Source: Actinophytocola oryzae
GTDB lineage: Bacteria; Actinomycetota; Actinomycetes; Mycobacteriales; Pseudonocardiaceae
Direction of reading: 5' to 3'
Assembly (NCBI RefSeq): GCF_004364325.1
Contig: NZ_SOCP01000015.1
Coordinates: forward strand, 124,001 to 188,000
DNA: 64,000 bases
Below are positions 1 to 8,302 of the stretch, in pieces; positions within the stretch are counted from its first letter, which is position 1; each line of letters begins with the position of its first letter. The position numbers and the translations under genes were made by a program. The notes beneath the pieces are model-generated. The model had not been told where the DNA came from. It did no database searches and worked only from the letters and a program-made list of their open reading frames with translations.

Positions 1-418
1 GCAGCTCGACCTGGGTCAGCAGCTCGTCGACCCGCTTGCGCACGGCCTGGGCCGACAGCTGCGCCGTGCTGTGCAGCTCGATGGGCTCGGCGATCTGGTC
101 CCGCACCCGGCGCACCGGGTTCAGCGCGTGCATCGCGCCCTGGAACACGATCGCCGCCGACGTCCACCGCACGGCTCGCAGACGGCCCCACTTCATCGTG
201 GTGACGTCTTCGCCGTCCAGCAGGATCTGGCCGTCGATCTCGGCGTTCGCGGGCAGCAGCCGCAGCACGGACATCGCGAGGGTCGACTTGCCGCAGCCCG
301 ACTCCCCCGCGAGCCCGAGGGTCTCCCCCGCGTCCAGTGTCAGGGACACGCCACGCACGGCCTCGATCGACCGGTTCCGGTACCGGACGGACAGGTCCCG
401 CAGTTCCAACAGCGGCAC
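1..418 (-). CDS. Peptide ABC transporter ATP-binding protein, DppD-type (partial, C-terminal part beyond window)
   Basis: This is the nucleotide-binding subunit of an oligopeptide/dipeptide importer and would act at the inner face of the membrane. About 139 codons are visible, read leftwards from a GTG at 418. The start lies 1 nt after the TGA of the upstream permease gene, so the genes are translationally coupled. The translation opens with an ELRDLSVRY-type beta-strand. It has a Walker A GESGCGKST near residue 40 and a Q-loop region FQGAMHALNPV near residue 90, which is the usual form in the DppD/OppD family. Walker B, the signature motif and the C-terminal oligopeptide-transporter extension lie beyond the left edge. 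It is the fourth visible gene of a binding protein-permease-permease-ATPase operon. The family assignment is firm; the substrate is inferred from context only. Confidence 0.9.
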   Translation of the reverse strand, partial: MPLLELRDLSVRYRNRSIEAVRGVSLTLDAGETLGLAGESGCGKSTLAMSVLRLLPANAEIDGQILLDGEDVTTMKWGRLRAVRWTSAAIVFQGAMHALNPVRRVRDQIAEPIELHSTAQLSAQAVRKRVDELLTQVEL

Positions 419-419
419 G

Positions 420-1322
420 TCAGCCCTCCCGCAGTCGTGGGTTCAGCACGGTCTCGAGTGCTCGTCCACACATCGTGAACGCCAGCACCACGATTCCGAT
501 AGCGATGCCGGGCGGTAGGAGATACCACCACGCACCGACGAGCGCGGCCGAGTCCAGCCACGCCGAGCGCAGCATCGAACCCCACGACGGCCGCATCGGG
601 TCCGGGTCGCCGAGGCCGAGGAACGACAGCGTCGACTCGGCCACGATCGCCGACCCGACCGCGAGTGTGGTGTTGACGAACACCAGCGGCATGACGGCGG
701 GCAGCACGTGTTTGGTGATCACGTGCAGGTGGCCGCCGCCGAGTGCTTTCGAGCGTTCGATGTAGGGCCGGGCCTCGACGGTGAGCGTCTGGGCCCGGAC
801 CACCCGCGCGGCGGCGGGCCACGACGTCAGCCCGATGGCCAGGATGATCGTGCCCATCCCCCGCGCCAGCACGGTGGACAGCGCGATCGCGAGCACGAGC
901 GAGGGCAGGACCAGGAAGAAGTCCGTGACCCGCATCAGGGTCGCCGACACCCAGCGGCCGAAGTGCGCGGCCAGGATGCCGATGATCGTGCCGATCGCGA
1001 CCGACAGCAGCGTCGCGACGAGCCCGACGGACAGCGAGACCCGCGCGCTCCACAGCGTCAGCAGCAGCACGGAGCGCCCGAGCCGGTCGGTGCCGAGCGG
1101 GTACTCCCCGCTCGGCGACTCCATGGGGCCGCCGGTCGCCTTGATGACGTCCAGGCCGTCCTGGTCGGTGATCACCGGTGCCAGCAGGGCCAGCACCACG
1201 ATCACGAGCAGGATGGCGAGCCCGACGAGACCGGACCGGTGCCGGGCGAACTCCCGCCAGCCGCCTGCGAACGCCGCGCCGCGGCGTCGCCAGGCCAGCG
1301 CACGGGGCGAAGGAGCCGTCAT
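420..1322 (-). CDS. Peptide ABC transporter permease, DppC-type
   Basis: A 300-residue integral membrane permease, the normal length for DppC/OppC. The N-terminus is cytoplasmic and basic, followed by a first membrane helix (GLVGLAILLVIVVLALLAP, about residues 33-51). A long extracytoplasmic stretch contains the typical PLGTDRLGRSVL motif. The binding-protein-dependent transport domain holds the remaining helices and an EAA-like loop (YIERSKALGGGHLHVI, about residues 190-205) that contacts the ATPase. The ATG overlaps the TGA of the upstream dppB-like gene by 4 nt, and the stop is 1 nt from the dppD-like GTG. It forms the channel with the dppB-like partner. Family assignment is strong; peptide specificity is inferred. 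Confidence 0.93.
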   Translation of the reverse strand: MTAPSPRALAWRRRGAAFAGGWREFARHRSGLVGLAILLVIVVLALLAPVITDQDGLDVIKATGGPMESPSGEYPLGTDRLGRSVLLLTLWSARVSLSVGLVATLLSVAIGTIIGILAAHFGRWVSATLMRVTDFFLVLPSLVLAIALSTVLARGMGTIILAIGLTSWPAAARVVRAQTLTVEARPYIERSKALGGGHLHVITKHVLPAVMPLVFVNTTLAVGSAIVAESTLSFLGLGDPDPMRPSWGSMLRSAWLDSAALVGAWWYLLPPGIAIGIVVLAFTMCGRALETVLNPRLREG

Positions 1323-2344
1323 GACGCACGCACCCTCGGGTCGAGCACGCGGTAGAGCAGGTCCGCGAGCATGTTCATGAAGATCACCGCACCGGCCAGG
1401 ACGATGAACGTGCCCTGCAGCAGCGGCAGGTCACCGGCCTTGAGCGCGTCGTAGGTCAGCAGCCCGAGGCCGGGCCAGGAGAACACCGTCTCCACGCTGA
1501 TCGCGCCCGCGATGACCATGCCGAGGTGCAGGAACACCAGCGTCACGGTCGGCAGCAGCGCGTTGGGCACGGCGTGCCTGCGCCGCACGACGTCGTCGCG
1601 CAGTCCCTTGGCGCGGGCGGTCGTGAGGTAGTCGGCGCCGGACTCCTCGATCAGCGACGACCGCATCACCAGCTGGTACTGCGCGTAGGTGACCGCGACC
1701 ATGGTGATGGTCGGCAGCACCATGTGGTGGGCGATGTCGATGGCCTGCGAGAAGAAGTCCGGCGGGGTGTCGGAGTTGACGAGCCCCGCGGTCGGGAACA
1801 GGCCGGTCGTGGCGGCCATCAGCAGCAGCCCGAGCCAGAACGTCGGCGTCGACCACAGCGTGAGCGCCACGCCGGTGGAGATCCGGTCGAACCTGCTGCC
1901 CCGCCGCCAGCCCGAGCGGGTGCCCAGCCACAGCCCGAGCGCCACCGAGATCAGCGTCGACACGCCGACCAGCAGCACGGTCGGCCAGAGCCGCTCCCCG
2001 ATCTTCTGGAGGACGGGCACGTTGTAGAAGTAGGAGGCGCCCATGTCGCCGTGGAACAGGTCCCCGAGGTAGTTCAGGAACTGCTTCCACAGCGGTTGGT
2101 CCAGGCCGAGGCGGTGCTCGAGCTCGGCCATCATCTGCGGTGTCGCGGGCCTGCCCCGGGTCATCGTCTGGACCGGGTCGCCGGGCAGCGCGCGGAACAG
2201 CAGGAAGCCCAGCACGATCACGAGGCCGAAGCTGACCAGCGCGCCGCCGATCTTGGTCAGCACGTAGCGGAGGGCTCCGCCACCACGGGTGGGTGGCGGA
2301 GCCTCCGCGAGTGCCTCCTCCGTCGGGACGAGGATGTCGGTCAC
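1319..2344 (-). CDS. Peptide ABC transporter permease, DppB-type
   Basis: A 341-residue permease with the DppB/OppB layout. The first membrane helix (ALVSFGLVIVLGFLLFRALPGDPV) is followed by the family's large external domain, then further helices with the EAA-type loop near YLTTARAKGLRDDVVRRRHA (about residues 240-260) and a final helix before RVLDPRVR. The N-terminus carries about 25 extra residues rich in Glu and Pro compared with compact homologues. The start is GTG at 2344, 6 nt after the binding-protein gene, and its 3' end overlaps the dppC-like ATG by 4 nt. It is the heterodimer partner of the downstream permease. Confidence 0.93.
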   Translation of the reverse strand: MTDILVPTEEALAEAPPPTRGGGALRYVLTKIGGALVSFGLVIVLGFLLFRALPGDPVQTMTRGRPATPQMMAELEHRLGLDQPLWKQFLNYLGDLFHGDMGASYFYNVPVLQKIGERLWPTVLLVGVSTLISVALGLWLGTRSGWRRGSRFDRISTGVALTLWSTPTFWLGLLLMAATTGLFPTAGLVNSDTPPDFFSQAIDIAHHMVLPTITMVAVTYAQYQLVMRSSLIEESGADYLTTARAKGLRDDVVRRRHAVPNALLPTVTLVFLHLGMVIAGAISVETVFSWPGLGLLTYDALKAGDLPLLQGTFIVLAGAVIFMNMLADLLYRVLDPRVRAS

Positions 2345-2350
2345 GGTTCG

Positions 2351-4213
2351 CTACTCGCGATCGTCGGCCGTCTTGCGCCTGCTCCTGGCGAGCAGCAGAC
2401 CACCGACCAGCAGGATCACGACGACGCCGCCGATGATCCCGAGGATCAGCCCGGTGTTGGAGCCGGTGTCCTCGGCCGCGGCCTGGGTCGTGCCCTCGCC
2501 GGAGGCGGTGTTCTGTCCGCCCTCGCCGAAGTGCGGGACGGGACCCTCACCTTTCGGGGTGGCGCCGTAGTAACCCCAGTACCCCTGCTGGTTCATGATC
2601 ACGCCCTTGTTGGGCTGCAGCGGGAAGCCCTCGAACGCGTCCTTGTTGTAGGCCTCGAGCGCGTTGTCGTAGCCCAGGATGACCAGCGGGGCCTGGTCGT
2701 ACAGGCGTGCCTGCATCTGCTTGACGATGTCGGCCCGCTTGGCCGGGTCGAGTTCGCTGAGCTGCTTCTTGTACAGGTCGTCGTAGGTCTTGTCGCAGAA
2801 GAACGAGTCCGGTGTGCCGCCCTTGCCCTGTGCGTTGGGGCGGTTGGCGCAGGTCTGCAGCGACAGCACGTAGTCGGGGTCGGGGTTGGCGTTCCAGCCG
2901 GAGAACGCCAGGTCGAACTCGCCGCGGGTGGTGGCCTCGTTGACCTGGGTGTCCGACACCGGCTCGATGGTGATGTTCAGGCCGATCTCCTTGAGCCAGC
3001 CCTTGATGAACGGCCCCGCGTTCTCGTCGACGACCGACTCCGCGTGGGCCAGCAGCCGCAGGTTGAGCGGCTTGCCCTGCTTGTCGGTGCGGATGCCGTC
3101 CGGGCCCTTCTTGTAGCCGGCCGCGTCGAGTGCCTTGTTGGCCGCGTCGAGGTCGAACGTGCGCTTCTTGTCACCCGGTGACCAGGCGTAGTCCTTGAAC
3201 GCGGGCGGGATGTAGCCGGCGGCCTCGGAGGCGTAGCCGCCCCACACCTTGTCCACGAGCGTCTTGGAGTCGATCGACTGGGCGATCGCCTGCCGCAGCT
3301 TGACGTCCTTGAGCGCGGGGTTGCCGTTGCCGATGGGCGTCCCGTCGTTCGCGGCCGCGCCCGGGTTGATCACGATCTCGTTGAAGCGCCGGTTCTGCGC
3401 GTTGTTGGTCGCGACGTTCGGCAGGCCCTTGAGCGCGTCGAACTGCGTCGAGGTGAGCCGGTTGACCAGGTCGACCTGACCGCTCTGCAGCGCCGTGACC
3501 GCGGCGTCGGAGTTGCGGTAGTAGATGAAGTGCACCTCGTCGACCTTGGACTTGCCGCGCCAGTAGTTCGGGTTGGCCTTCATCTTGGTGAACTGGGCTT
3601 CCTTGAACTCGGTCACGTAGAACGGACCGCTGCCCACCATCGGGAACTGTGGCTCCGCCCCGAAGTCGGTGACCTTCGACCAGACGTGCTCCGGCACGAT
3701 CGGCACGTCGATGGCCAGCATGGTCGACTGCGGCACCTTGGTCTTGATCACCAACGTGTAGTCGTCGGTGGCCTTGACCGAGGCGAACTGCGCGATGTAG
3801 CTGCCGTTCGCGGTGCGCGCGGTCTCGTCCTGCAGCATCTTGTTGAACGTGAACGCCGGGTCCTTGGCGGTGACGGGCTTGCCGTCCGACCACTTGACGC
3901 CCTTGCGGATCTTGAACGTCCACGTCAGCTTGTCATCCGACGTCGTCCACGACTCCGCGAGGCTCGGCTCGACGGAGTAGTCGTCCTGGCTGTAGACCGT
4001 CAGGTAGTCGAAGTTCGCGCGCAGGATATCTGTACCCGTTCGGGTGATAGAGATGAACGGGTTCAGTGAGTCAACCTCTTGCGTGACGCCGATACGCAGG
4101 ATCTTGGAGCTCTGACCGCTCGCCGCGGTGGCGGCGGCCGGTAGCACTACCGGGCCTGTGATCAGGGCCGACGCCATTAGGGTGACACCGAGCGCCCGTA
4201 GCGTCGATCTCAC
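2351..4213 (-). CDS. Peptide-binding protein (SBP family 5) with C-terminal membrane anchor
   Basis: This is the solute-binding subunit of the peptide importer, about 620 residues. The first candidate start is GTG at 4222, but the GTG at 4213 is better spaced (8 nt) from an AGAGG ribosome site and begins the signal sequence directly. The N-terminus is a Sec-type signal (RSTLRALGVTLMASALI, then an Ala-rich cleavage region) with no lipobox cysteine. The central 500 residues are SBP_bac_5 (LRIGVTQEVDSLNPF; KGVKWSDGKPVTAKD). The C-terminus is unusual: a Gly/Thr/Glu linker, one membrane helix (GLILGIIGGVVVILLVGG) and a basic tail (RSRRK). The protein is therefore probably tethered by its C-terminus rather than by a lipid. 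Confidence 0.92.
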   Translation of the reverse strand: MRSTLRALGVTLMASALITGPVVLPAAATAASGQSSKILRIGVTQEVDSLNPFISITRTGTDILRANFDYLTVYSQDDYSVEPSLAESWTTSDDKLTWTFKIRKGVKWSDGKPVTAKDPAFTFNKMLQDETARTANGSYIAQFASVKATDDYTLVIKTKVPQSTMLAIDVPIVPEHVWSKVTDFGAEPQFPMVGSGPFYVTEFKEAQFTKMKANPNYWRGKSKVDEVHFIYYRNSDAAVTALQSGQVDLVNRLTSTQFDALKGLPNVATNNAQNRRFNEIVINPGAAANDGTPIGNGNPALKDVKLRQAIAQSIDSKTLVDKVWGGYASEAAGYIPPAFKDYAWSPGDKKRTFDLDAANKALDAAGYKKGPDGIRTDKQGKPLNLRLLAHAESVVDENAGPFIKGWLKEIGLNITIEPVSDTQVNEATTRGEFDLAFSGWNANPDPDYVLSLQTCANRPNAQGKGGTPDSFFCDKTYDDLYKKQLSELDPAKRADIVKQMQARLYDQAPLVILGYDNALEAYNKDAFEGFPLQPNKGVIMNQQGYWGYYGATPKGEGPVPHFGEGGQNTASGEGTTQAAAEDTGSNTGLILGIIGGVVVILLVGGLLLARSRRKTADDRE

Positions 4214-4224
4214 GATGATCACCT

Positions 4225-4247
4225 CTTCCTCGTAAGTTGAGAGGAAG
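4225..4247. promoter_or_regulatory. Inverted repeat in the leader of the peptide-transport operon
   Basis: CTTCCTC (4225-4231) and GAGGAAG (4241-4247) form a 7-bp inverted repeat in the divergent spacer between the binding-protein gene (-) and the D-aminopeptidase gene (+). On the minus strand the right arm runs into the AGGAAGAGG ribosome site of the transporter operon, so it could be an operator or a translation-controlling hairpin. This is inference; no regulator gene lies beside it. Confidence 0.35.
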
Positions 4248-4315
4248 TAACCACTTATGGGTACTTGAAGTCAATCTGTGTCGGCAACGTGTGCCAAGAC
4301 GTAACGTGTGCGCTT

Positions 4316-5143
4316 GTGCGGATCATGATCTCAGCCGACATGGAAGGCGCCAGCGGCGTCACCTGGACGGCAGACGTGCAGGTCGGGACCGATGAGTGGC
4401 AACGTTTCCGGAAGATGTTCACCAGCGACGTGAACGCGTGCGTGGCCGGGCTGTTCGCGGGCGGCGCGACCGACGTGCTGGTGAACGAGGCCCACTCCAG
4501 CCAGCGCAACATCCTGCTCGAGGACCTCGACACGCGGGCGAGGATGCTGACCGGGCGGCACAAGCCGCTGTCGATGATGCAGGGTGTCGACACGGGCATG
4601 GACGGTGTGGTGTTCCTCGGATATCACACGGGCGCGGGGGTGGAGGGTGTGCTGTCCCACACCTACCTGCCCAACCAGATCACCGGCGTGTGGCTCGACG
4701 GCGTGCACGCGAGCGAGGGCAGACTCAACGCGGCACTCGCGGCCGAGCACGGCGTGCCGGTGCTCGTGGTGACCGGTGACGACCTGACCTGCGAGGACGC
4801 CGGCTCGTACGCACCGGAGGCGCGGCCGGTGGCGGTGAAGGAGTGCGTGAGCCGGTACGCGGCGATCTGCCTGCCGCCCACGGTGACCGCGACGGCCATC
4901 GAGGAGGCGTCCAGGGCGGGAATGGCGCGGGCGGGACGTTTCGCGGGGTCGGTGAGCGGGCACCGCATCGAGGTCGAGTTCGACGCCGCCCACCTGGCCG
5001 CCGCGGCCGCGGTGGTGCCGACCGTGGAGCAGTTCGACGTGCGGCGGGTGGGGTTCGACGCCGAGTCGATGACCGAGGCGATGAAGGCGTTCAAGGTGGT
5101 CACGGCGATCGCCAGTGGCGCGGTGGAGGGAAACTATGGGTGA
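4316..5143 (+). CDS. M55 family D-aminopeptidase (DppA peptidase-like)
   Basis: A zinc-dependent aminopeptidase of the family of Bacillus DppA, which removes N-terminal D-amino acids from short peptides. It is about 275 residues, the family length. The start is taken as GTG 4316 (VRIMISADMEGASGVT) because M55 proteins begin with a short beta-strand followed by the metal ligands in the D-M-E-G motif; the longer frame upstream adds non-homologous residues. Other family signatures are NEAHSSQRN (about residue 60), GYHTGAG (about 105) and the VVTGDDLTCEDA segment (about 155). It is divergent from the peptide transporter and overlaps the next peptidase gene by 8 nt. This supports a shared job in peptide (possibly peptidoglycan-peptide) use; that role is inferred. 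Confidence 0.9.
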   Translation: MRIMISADMEGASGVTWTADVQVGTDEWQRFRKMFTSDVNACVAGLFAGGATDVLVNEAHSSQRNILLEDLDTRARMLTGRHKPLSMMQGVDTGMDGVVFLGYHTGAGVEGVLSHTYLPNQITGVWLDGVHASEGRLNAALAAEHGVPVLVVTGDDLTCEDAGSYAPEARPVAVKECVSRYAAICLPPTVTATAIEEASRAGMARAGRFAGSVSGHRIEVEFDAAHLAAAAAVVPTVEQFDVRRVGFDAESMTEAMKAFKVVTAIASGAVEGNYG

Positions 5144-6446
5144 GTTGGCCGTTGACGAGCTGTGTGCCGAGCTGATCAGGTTCGACACCACCAACCTTGG
5201 CGCCGGCCAGTCGCGGCTCGGTGAGCGGGCGATCGCCGAGTTCGTCGCCGAGTACCTGACCGACTTCGGGTTGGCCCCGGCGATCCTGGAACGCTCGCCG
5301 ACCCGCTCGAACGTGGTCACGCGGGTGCCGGGCACCGACCCGTCGCTGCCCGCGCTGCTGGTGCACGTACACCTCGACGTCGTGCCTGCCGACCCGGCGG
5401 AGTGGACCGTGCCGCCGTTCGCGGGCGAGATCCGCGACGGGTTCGTGTGGGGCCGTGGGGCGGTCGACATGAAGGACATGTGCGCGACGCTGCTGACGGT
5501 GCTGTCGCGCTGGTCGGCGGCGGGCACGGTGCCGCGTCGGGACCTGGTGCTGGCGTTCGTGGCCGACGAGGAGGACCGCGGCCAGTGGGGTGCGCACTGG
5601 CTGGCCGATCACCACCGGTCGCTGTTCGAGGGTTGCGCGGTCGCGATCGGCGAGTCCGGCGGCTACACGGTCCGCACCACGCACACCGACGGCGGCCCGG
5701 TCCACCTGTACCCGGTCGCGACGGCCGAGCGCGGCACCGCTCACATGCGCCTGACCGCGGACGGGCGGGCAGGCCACGGCTCGCGCCGCAACGACGACAA
5801 CGCGGTGATCAAGCTGGTCCACGCGCTGTCCCGATTGGCGGCACACCGGTGGCCGGTGCACCTGACGCCCGCGGTGCGGGCGTTCCTGCGCGCGGCCGAG
5901 CCTGCGCTGGGCATCGAGGTGGACCTGACCGACATGGACAAGACCCTGGCGCGTCTGGGGCCGGCCGCGAAGATCATCGAGAACACGGTCCGCAACAGCA
6001 CCACCCCGACGGTGCTGGAGGCGGGCTACGCGGTGAACGTGATCCCCGGCACGGCGTCGGCGCTGGTGGACACCAGGGTGTTGCCCGGCACGGAGGACGA
6101 GCTGCTGGCGGAGATCGACCGCCTGACCGGTCCTGGCGTGACCCGCGAGTTCGTCCACCGCCAGGGCGCGGTGCAGGCGCCGGTGGAGTCGCCGTACTTC
6201 GACGCGATGGCGGCGGCGCTGCGTGCGTTCGACCCGGCGGCGGTGGTGGTCCCGTTCTGCATGGGCGGTGGGACGGACGCGAAGGCGTTCGTGCCGTTGG
6301 GGATCGACTGCTACGGCTTCGCACCCCTGTACCTGCCCGACGGCTACGACATCCAGCGGATGGCCCACGGCGTGGACGAACGCGTGCCGGTCGAGGGCCT
6401 ACGTTTCGGGGTGGACGTGCTGGACCGGTTCCTGTCGACGGTGTGA
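5136..6446 (+). CDS. M20 family metallopeptidase / dipeptidase
   Basis: A 436-residue zinc peptidase of the M20/M25/M40 family (ArgE/DapE/CPG2 fold). The ATG at 5136 follows a GGTGGAGGG ribosome site and overlaps the stop of the M55 gene by 8 nt, so the two are co-translated. Visible metal-site motifs are LLVHVHLDVVPADP (His and Asp ligands, about residue 75), WGRGAVDMKDM (bridging Asp, about 110), AFVADEEDRGQ (catalytic and metal Glu, about 148) and a C-terminal CMGGGTDAKAF plus FAPLYLP region. The dimerisation or lid domain lies in the middle (GTAHMRL..GRAGHGS). It is a paralogue of the peptidase at 26931-28250. Substrate not determinable; peptide hydrolysis after Dpp import is likely. Confidence 0.93.
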   Translation: MGELAVDELCAELIRFDTTNLGAGQSRLGERAIAEFVAEYLTDFGLAPAILERSPTRSNVVTRVPGTDPSLPALLVHVHLDVVPADPAEWTVPPFAGEIRDGFVWGRGAVDMKDMCATLLTVLSRWSAAGTVPRRDLVLAFVADEEDRGQWGAHWLADHHRSLFEGCAVAIGESGGYTVRTTHTDGGPVHLYPVATAERGTAHMRLTADGRAGHGSRRNDDNAVIKLVHALSRLAAHRWPVHLTPAVRAFLRAAEPALGIEVDLTDMDKTLARLGPAAKIIENTVRNSTTPTVLEAGYAVNVIPGTASALVDTRVLPGTEDELLAEIDRLTGPGVTREFVHRQGAVQAPVESPYFDAMAAALRAFDPAAVVVPFCMGGGTDAKAFVPLGIDCYGFAPLYLPDGYDIQRMAHGVDERVPVEGLRFGVDVLDRFLSTV

Positions 6447-7160
6447 GCGGTAGTGGTAGCGGGAGACCTCGGTGTACCCGGCGCGCTGGTAGAGGCGTCG
6501 GGCACCGAGGTTCTCGGCGCGGACCTGCAGCCATGAGCGGGTGATGCCGCGTTCCCGGCCCGCGGCGAGCAGCCCGTCGAGCACGAGACGCCCCAGACCG
6601 CGACGGCGCGCGTCGGGGCGCACGGCGAGGCAGTAGACGCCGCCCCAGTCGTCGACGAGGGCCAGCCGTCCGACGCCTGCGGCGCCGTGTTCGTCGCGCA
6701 CGGTGGCGTAGAGGGCGGGGCCGCCGGCGAGGATCTTCTGGGCGACGGCCAGGGCGTCGCTGTCACCGCGGCCGTCGACGGCCCACCATAGGTCGAGCCA
6801 GTCCTGGTCGGGTGCGTCGGCGATGTCGACCCCGGGTGCTGCACGTGGCGTTCCCAAGTCGACTGTATGGACAGAGGTGGGCGAGCCGCCGACGTAGCCT
6901 CTGGCGGCGAGCGCGTGGTCGAGGTCGGTGCCCGGGGTGAGCTGGAACAACGTGGGGAGACCGCGTTGTTCGTAGAGGTCCTGGACGGTGGCGATCGCGG
7001 CGTCGAGGTCGGCGGGTGCGGCCTTCGGCACGACGGAGTTGGCGCGCTGGGTCACGCCGCTGGAGAACCGGGCGATCCACCCGTCGACGCGGGCCTCTTC
7101 GATGGCGGGCCATCCCGCACGCATCAGTTCGTCGAACATCCTTTGAGGATAGTCATGCAC
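6399..7160 (-). CDS. GNAT family N-acetyltransferase
   Basis: A 253-residue acetyl-CoA-dependent acyltransferase. The C-terminal half is a complete GNAT fold with the acetyl-CoA loop RPDARRRGLGRLVL (about residues 178-190) and the closing motif ENLGARRLYQRAGYTE (about 215-230). The N-terminal 120 residues (MFDELMRAGWPAIEE onwards) look like a degenerate second GNAT domain, as in many actinobacterial double-GNAT proteins. Start options are GTG 7160 and ATG 7139; the latter begins MFDELMRAGWP but its AAAGG lies almost against the ATG. The 3' end overlaps the convergent M20 gene by 48 bp. Substrate unknown. Confidence 0.88.
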   Translation of the reverse strand: MHDYPQRMFDELMRAGWPAIEEARVDGWIARFSSGVTQRANSVVPKAAPADLDAAIATVQDLYEQRGLPTLFQLTPGTDLDHALAARGYVGGSPTSVHTVDLGTPRAAPGVDIADAPDQDWLDLWWAVDGRGDSDALAVAQKILAGGPALYATVRDEHGAAGVGRLALVDDWGGVYCLAVRPDARRRGLGRLVLDGLLAAGRERGITRSWLQVRAENLGARRLYQRAGYTEVSRYHYRSHRRQEPVQHVHPET

Positions 7161-7204
7161 TCAACCGAATAATCATCCATCCATGGCGAGCGGGTCGTCT
7201 GGCT

Positions 7205-7222
7205 ATATAGAGTTCTCCATAT
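7205..7222. promoter_or_regulatory. Dyad overlapping the padR start: probable autoregulatory operator and -10 box
   Basis: ATATAGAGTTCTCCATAT (7205-7222) is a near-perfect dyad (ATAT-n-GAG-TT-CTC-n-ATAT) that ends on the ATG of the PadR gene at 7221. It contains a -10-like TATATAG about 10 nt before the ATG, and no ribosome site is visible. A leaderless transcript starting at or near the ATG, repressed by PadR binding this dyad, fits the layout (inference). Confidence 0.5.
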
Positions 7223-7550
7223 GACGACTCCGCGGATGACGTTGCAGACGCAGGCCGTGCTGGCGGTGCTGCTGGAACGCGAGTCGTGGGGGTTCGACCT
7301 GAGCAGGGAGAGCGGGCTCCCGGCGGGCACGATCTACCCGATCCTGCGGCGGCTGACCTCGGTCGGGTGGGTCACGAGCCGCTGGGAGCAGGCGGAGGCC
7401 GCGCAGGAGGATGGCCGTCCGCCGAGGCGCTACTACTCGCTGACCACCGAGGGCCGAGCGCGGGCCACGAACGCCCTGGCCGAGGCGGCGAAAGACCGTG
7501 GCCGCCTGACGGGACTGCTGGCTCCCCAGCCGGGGCAGGAACACGCATGA
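7221..7550 (+). CDS. PadR family transcriptional regulator
   Basis: A 109-residue winged-helix regulator. Family features are the helix-turn-helix with GFDLSRESGLPAGTIYPILRRL (about residues 28-47, written here as one region) and the wing YYSLTTEGRARATNAL (about 72-87). The C-terminal dimerisation helix is short. It is the first gene of an operon with an unknown membrane protein, an ABC ATPase and a membrane partner, each joined by short overlaps. PadR proteins commonly repress adjacent ABC efflux genes, so control of this operon is likely. The ATG sits inside a dyad and lacks a ribosome site. Confidence 0.92.
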   Translation: MTTPRMTLQTQAVLAVLLERESWGFDLSRESGLPAGTIYPILRRLTSVGWVTSRWEQAEAAQEDGRPPRRYYSLTTEGRARATNALAEAAKDRGRLTGLLAPQPGQEHA

Positions 7551-8302
7551 CCGCCCCACCAGCCGACAGGCCGGCGCCGACCGCCCACCGACAGCTGGAC
7601 CGACCCGGCATCAACGCCCCGGAGGAGACGGCCCCCAACCAGCCACCGGTAGCGGCGCCATCGGCAGTCGCGCGGAGGGTGGCGACGCCCACGGTCGCGG
7701 TGTGGAGGGTGGCAGCGCGGTGGGTAGCGGCGCCATCAGTCGCAGCGCCCTCGGTCGCGGCGCGGAGGGTGGCGGTGCGGTGGGTGGCAACGCGGAGGTG
7801 GCCGGCCCGGTCGGCGGTCACCTCGCTCGTGGTGGTGCGGTCGGCCTTGGTGGGGCTCGTTGGTGTGGTGGGGGTCCTGGGCGTTGTCCGGGTTCTCGGT
7901 GGCTGGGTGTGGCCGTTGCTCTTCCTGGGGGTGGCGATCCTCGTCGGCACGTTCGTCGGGCGTCGGCCCTGGCTGACTGTCGGGATGGTGGTGGCCACGG
8001 GTGTGTTGCTGGCGGTACCCGACGGTGCCGTCGGGTACGTCGGGACGCTCTGGTTGTGGATCGCCGCTCTTGTCGGGGCGGCTGTGGTGCTGGGGAGTGC
8101 TCGGCGGTGCGTGCCCAGCGGGTCCGTCGTGCTGTGGCATCTTGCCGTCTTGTTGCCCCGTGGGGAGCGGGAGTCGTGGCGGTCGGAGGTTGTCGCGGTG
8201 CTTCATGCCTGTGGTGACCGGGCGGAGCGGCGGCGCCAGGTTCGTGGGTTCCTCGCCGCTGTTCCCTCGACGGTGGTCACCGTCTGGCGGGTTCGCCGAT
8301 GA
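7547..8302 (+). CDS. Unknown membrane protein with a repetitive basic N-terminal region
   Basis: Not recognised. The ATG at 7547 overlaps the padR stop by 4 nt and the 3' end overlaps the ABC ATPase start by 4 nt, so it belongs to the operon. The predicted 251 residues fall in two parts. Residues 1-85 are Pro/Ala rich and then carry near-repeats of the type VAARWVAAPSVA and VARRVAVRWVA, encoded by a tandem-like DNA repeat around 7670-7800. Residues 90-190 hold about four hydrophobic helices (LVGVVGVLGVVRVLGG; PLLFLGVAILVGTFVG; LTVGMVVATGVLLAVP; LWLWIAALVGAAVVLG). A soluble basic C-terminus follows. It may be an accessory part of the ABC system. Confidence 0.65.
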   Translation: MTAPPADRPAPTAHRQLDRPGINAPEETAPNQPPVAAPSAVARRVATPTVAVWRVAARWVAAPSVAAPSVAARRVAVRWVATRRWPARSAVTSLVVVRSALVGLVGVVGVLGVVRVLGGWVWPLLFLGVAILVGTFVGRRPWLTVGMVVATGVLLAVPDGAVGYVGTLWLWIAALVGAAVVLGSARRCVPSGSVVLWHLAVLLPRGERESWRSEVVAVLHACGDRAERRRQVRGFLAAVPSTVVTVWRVRR

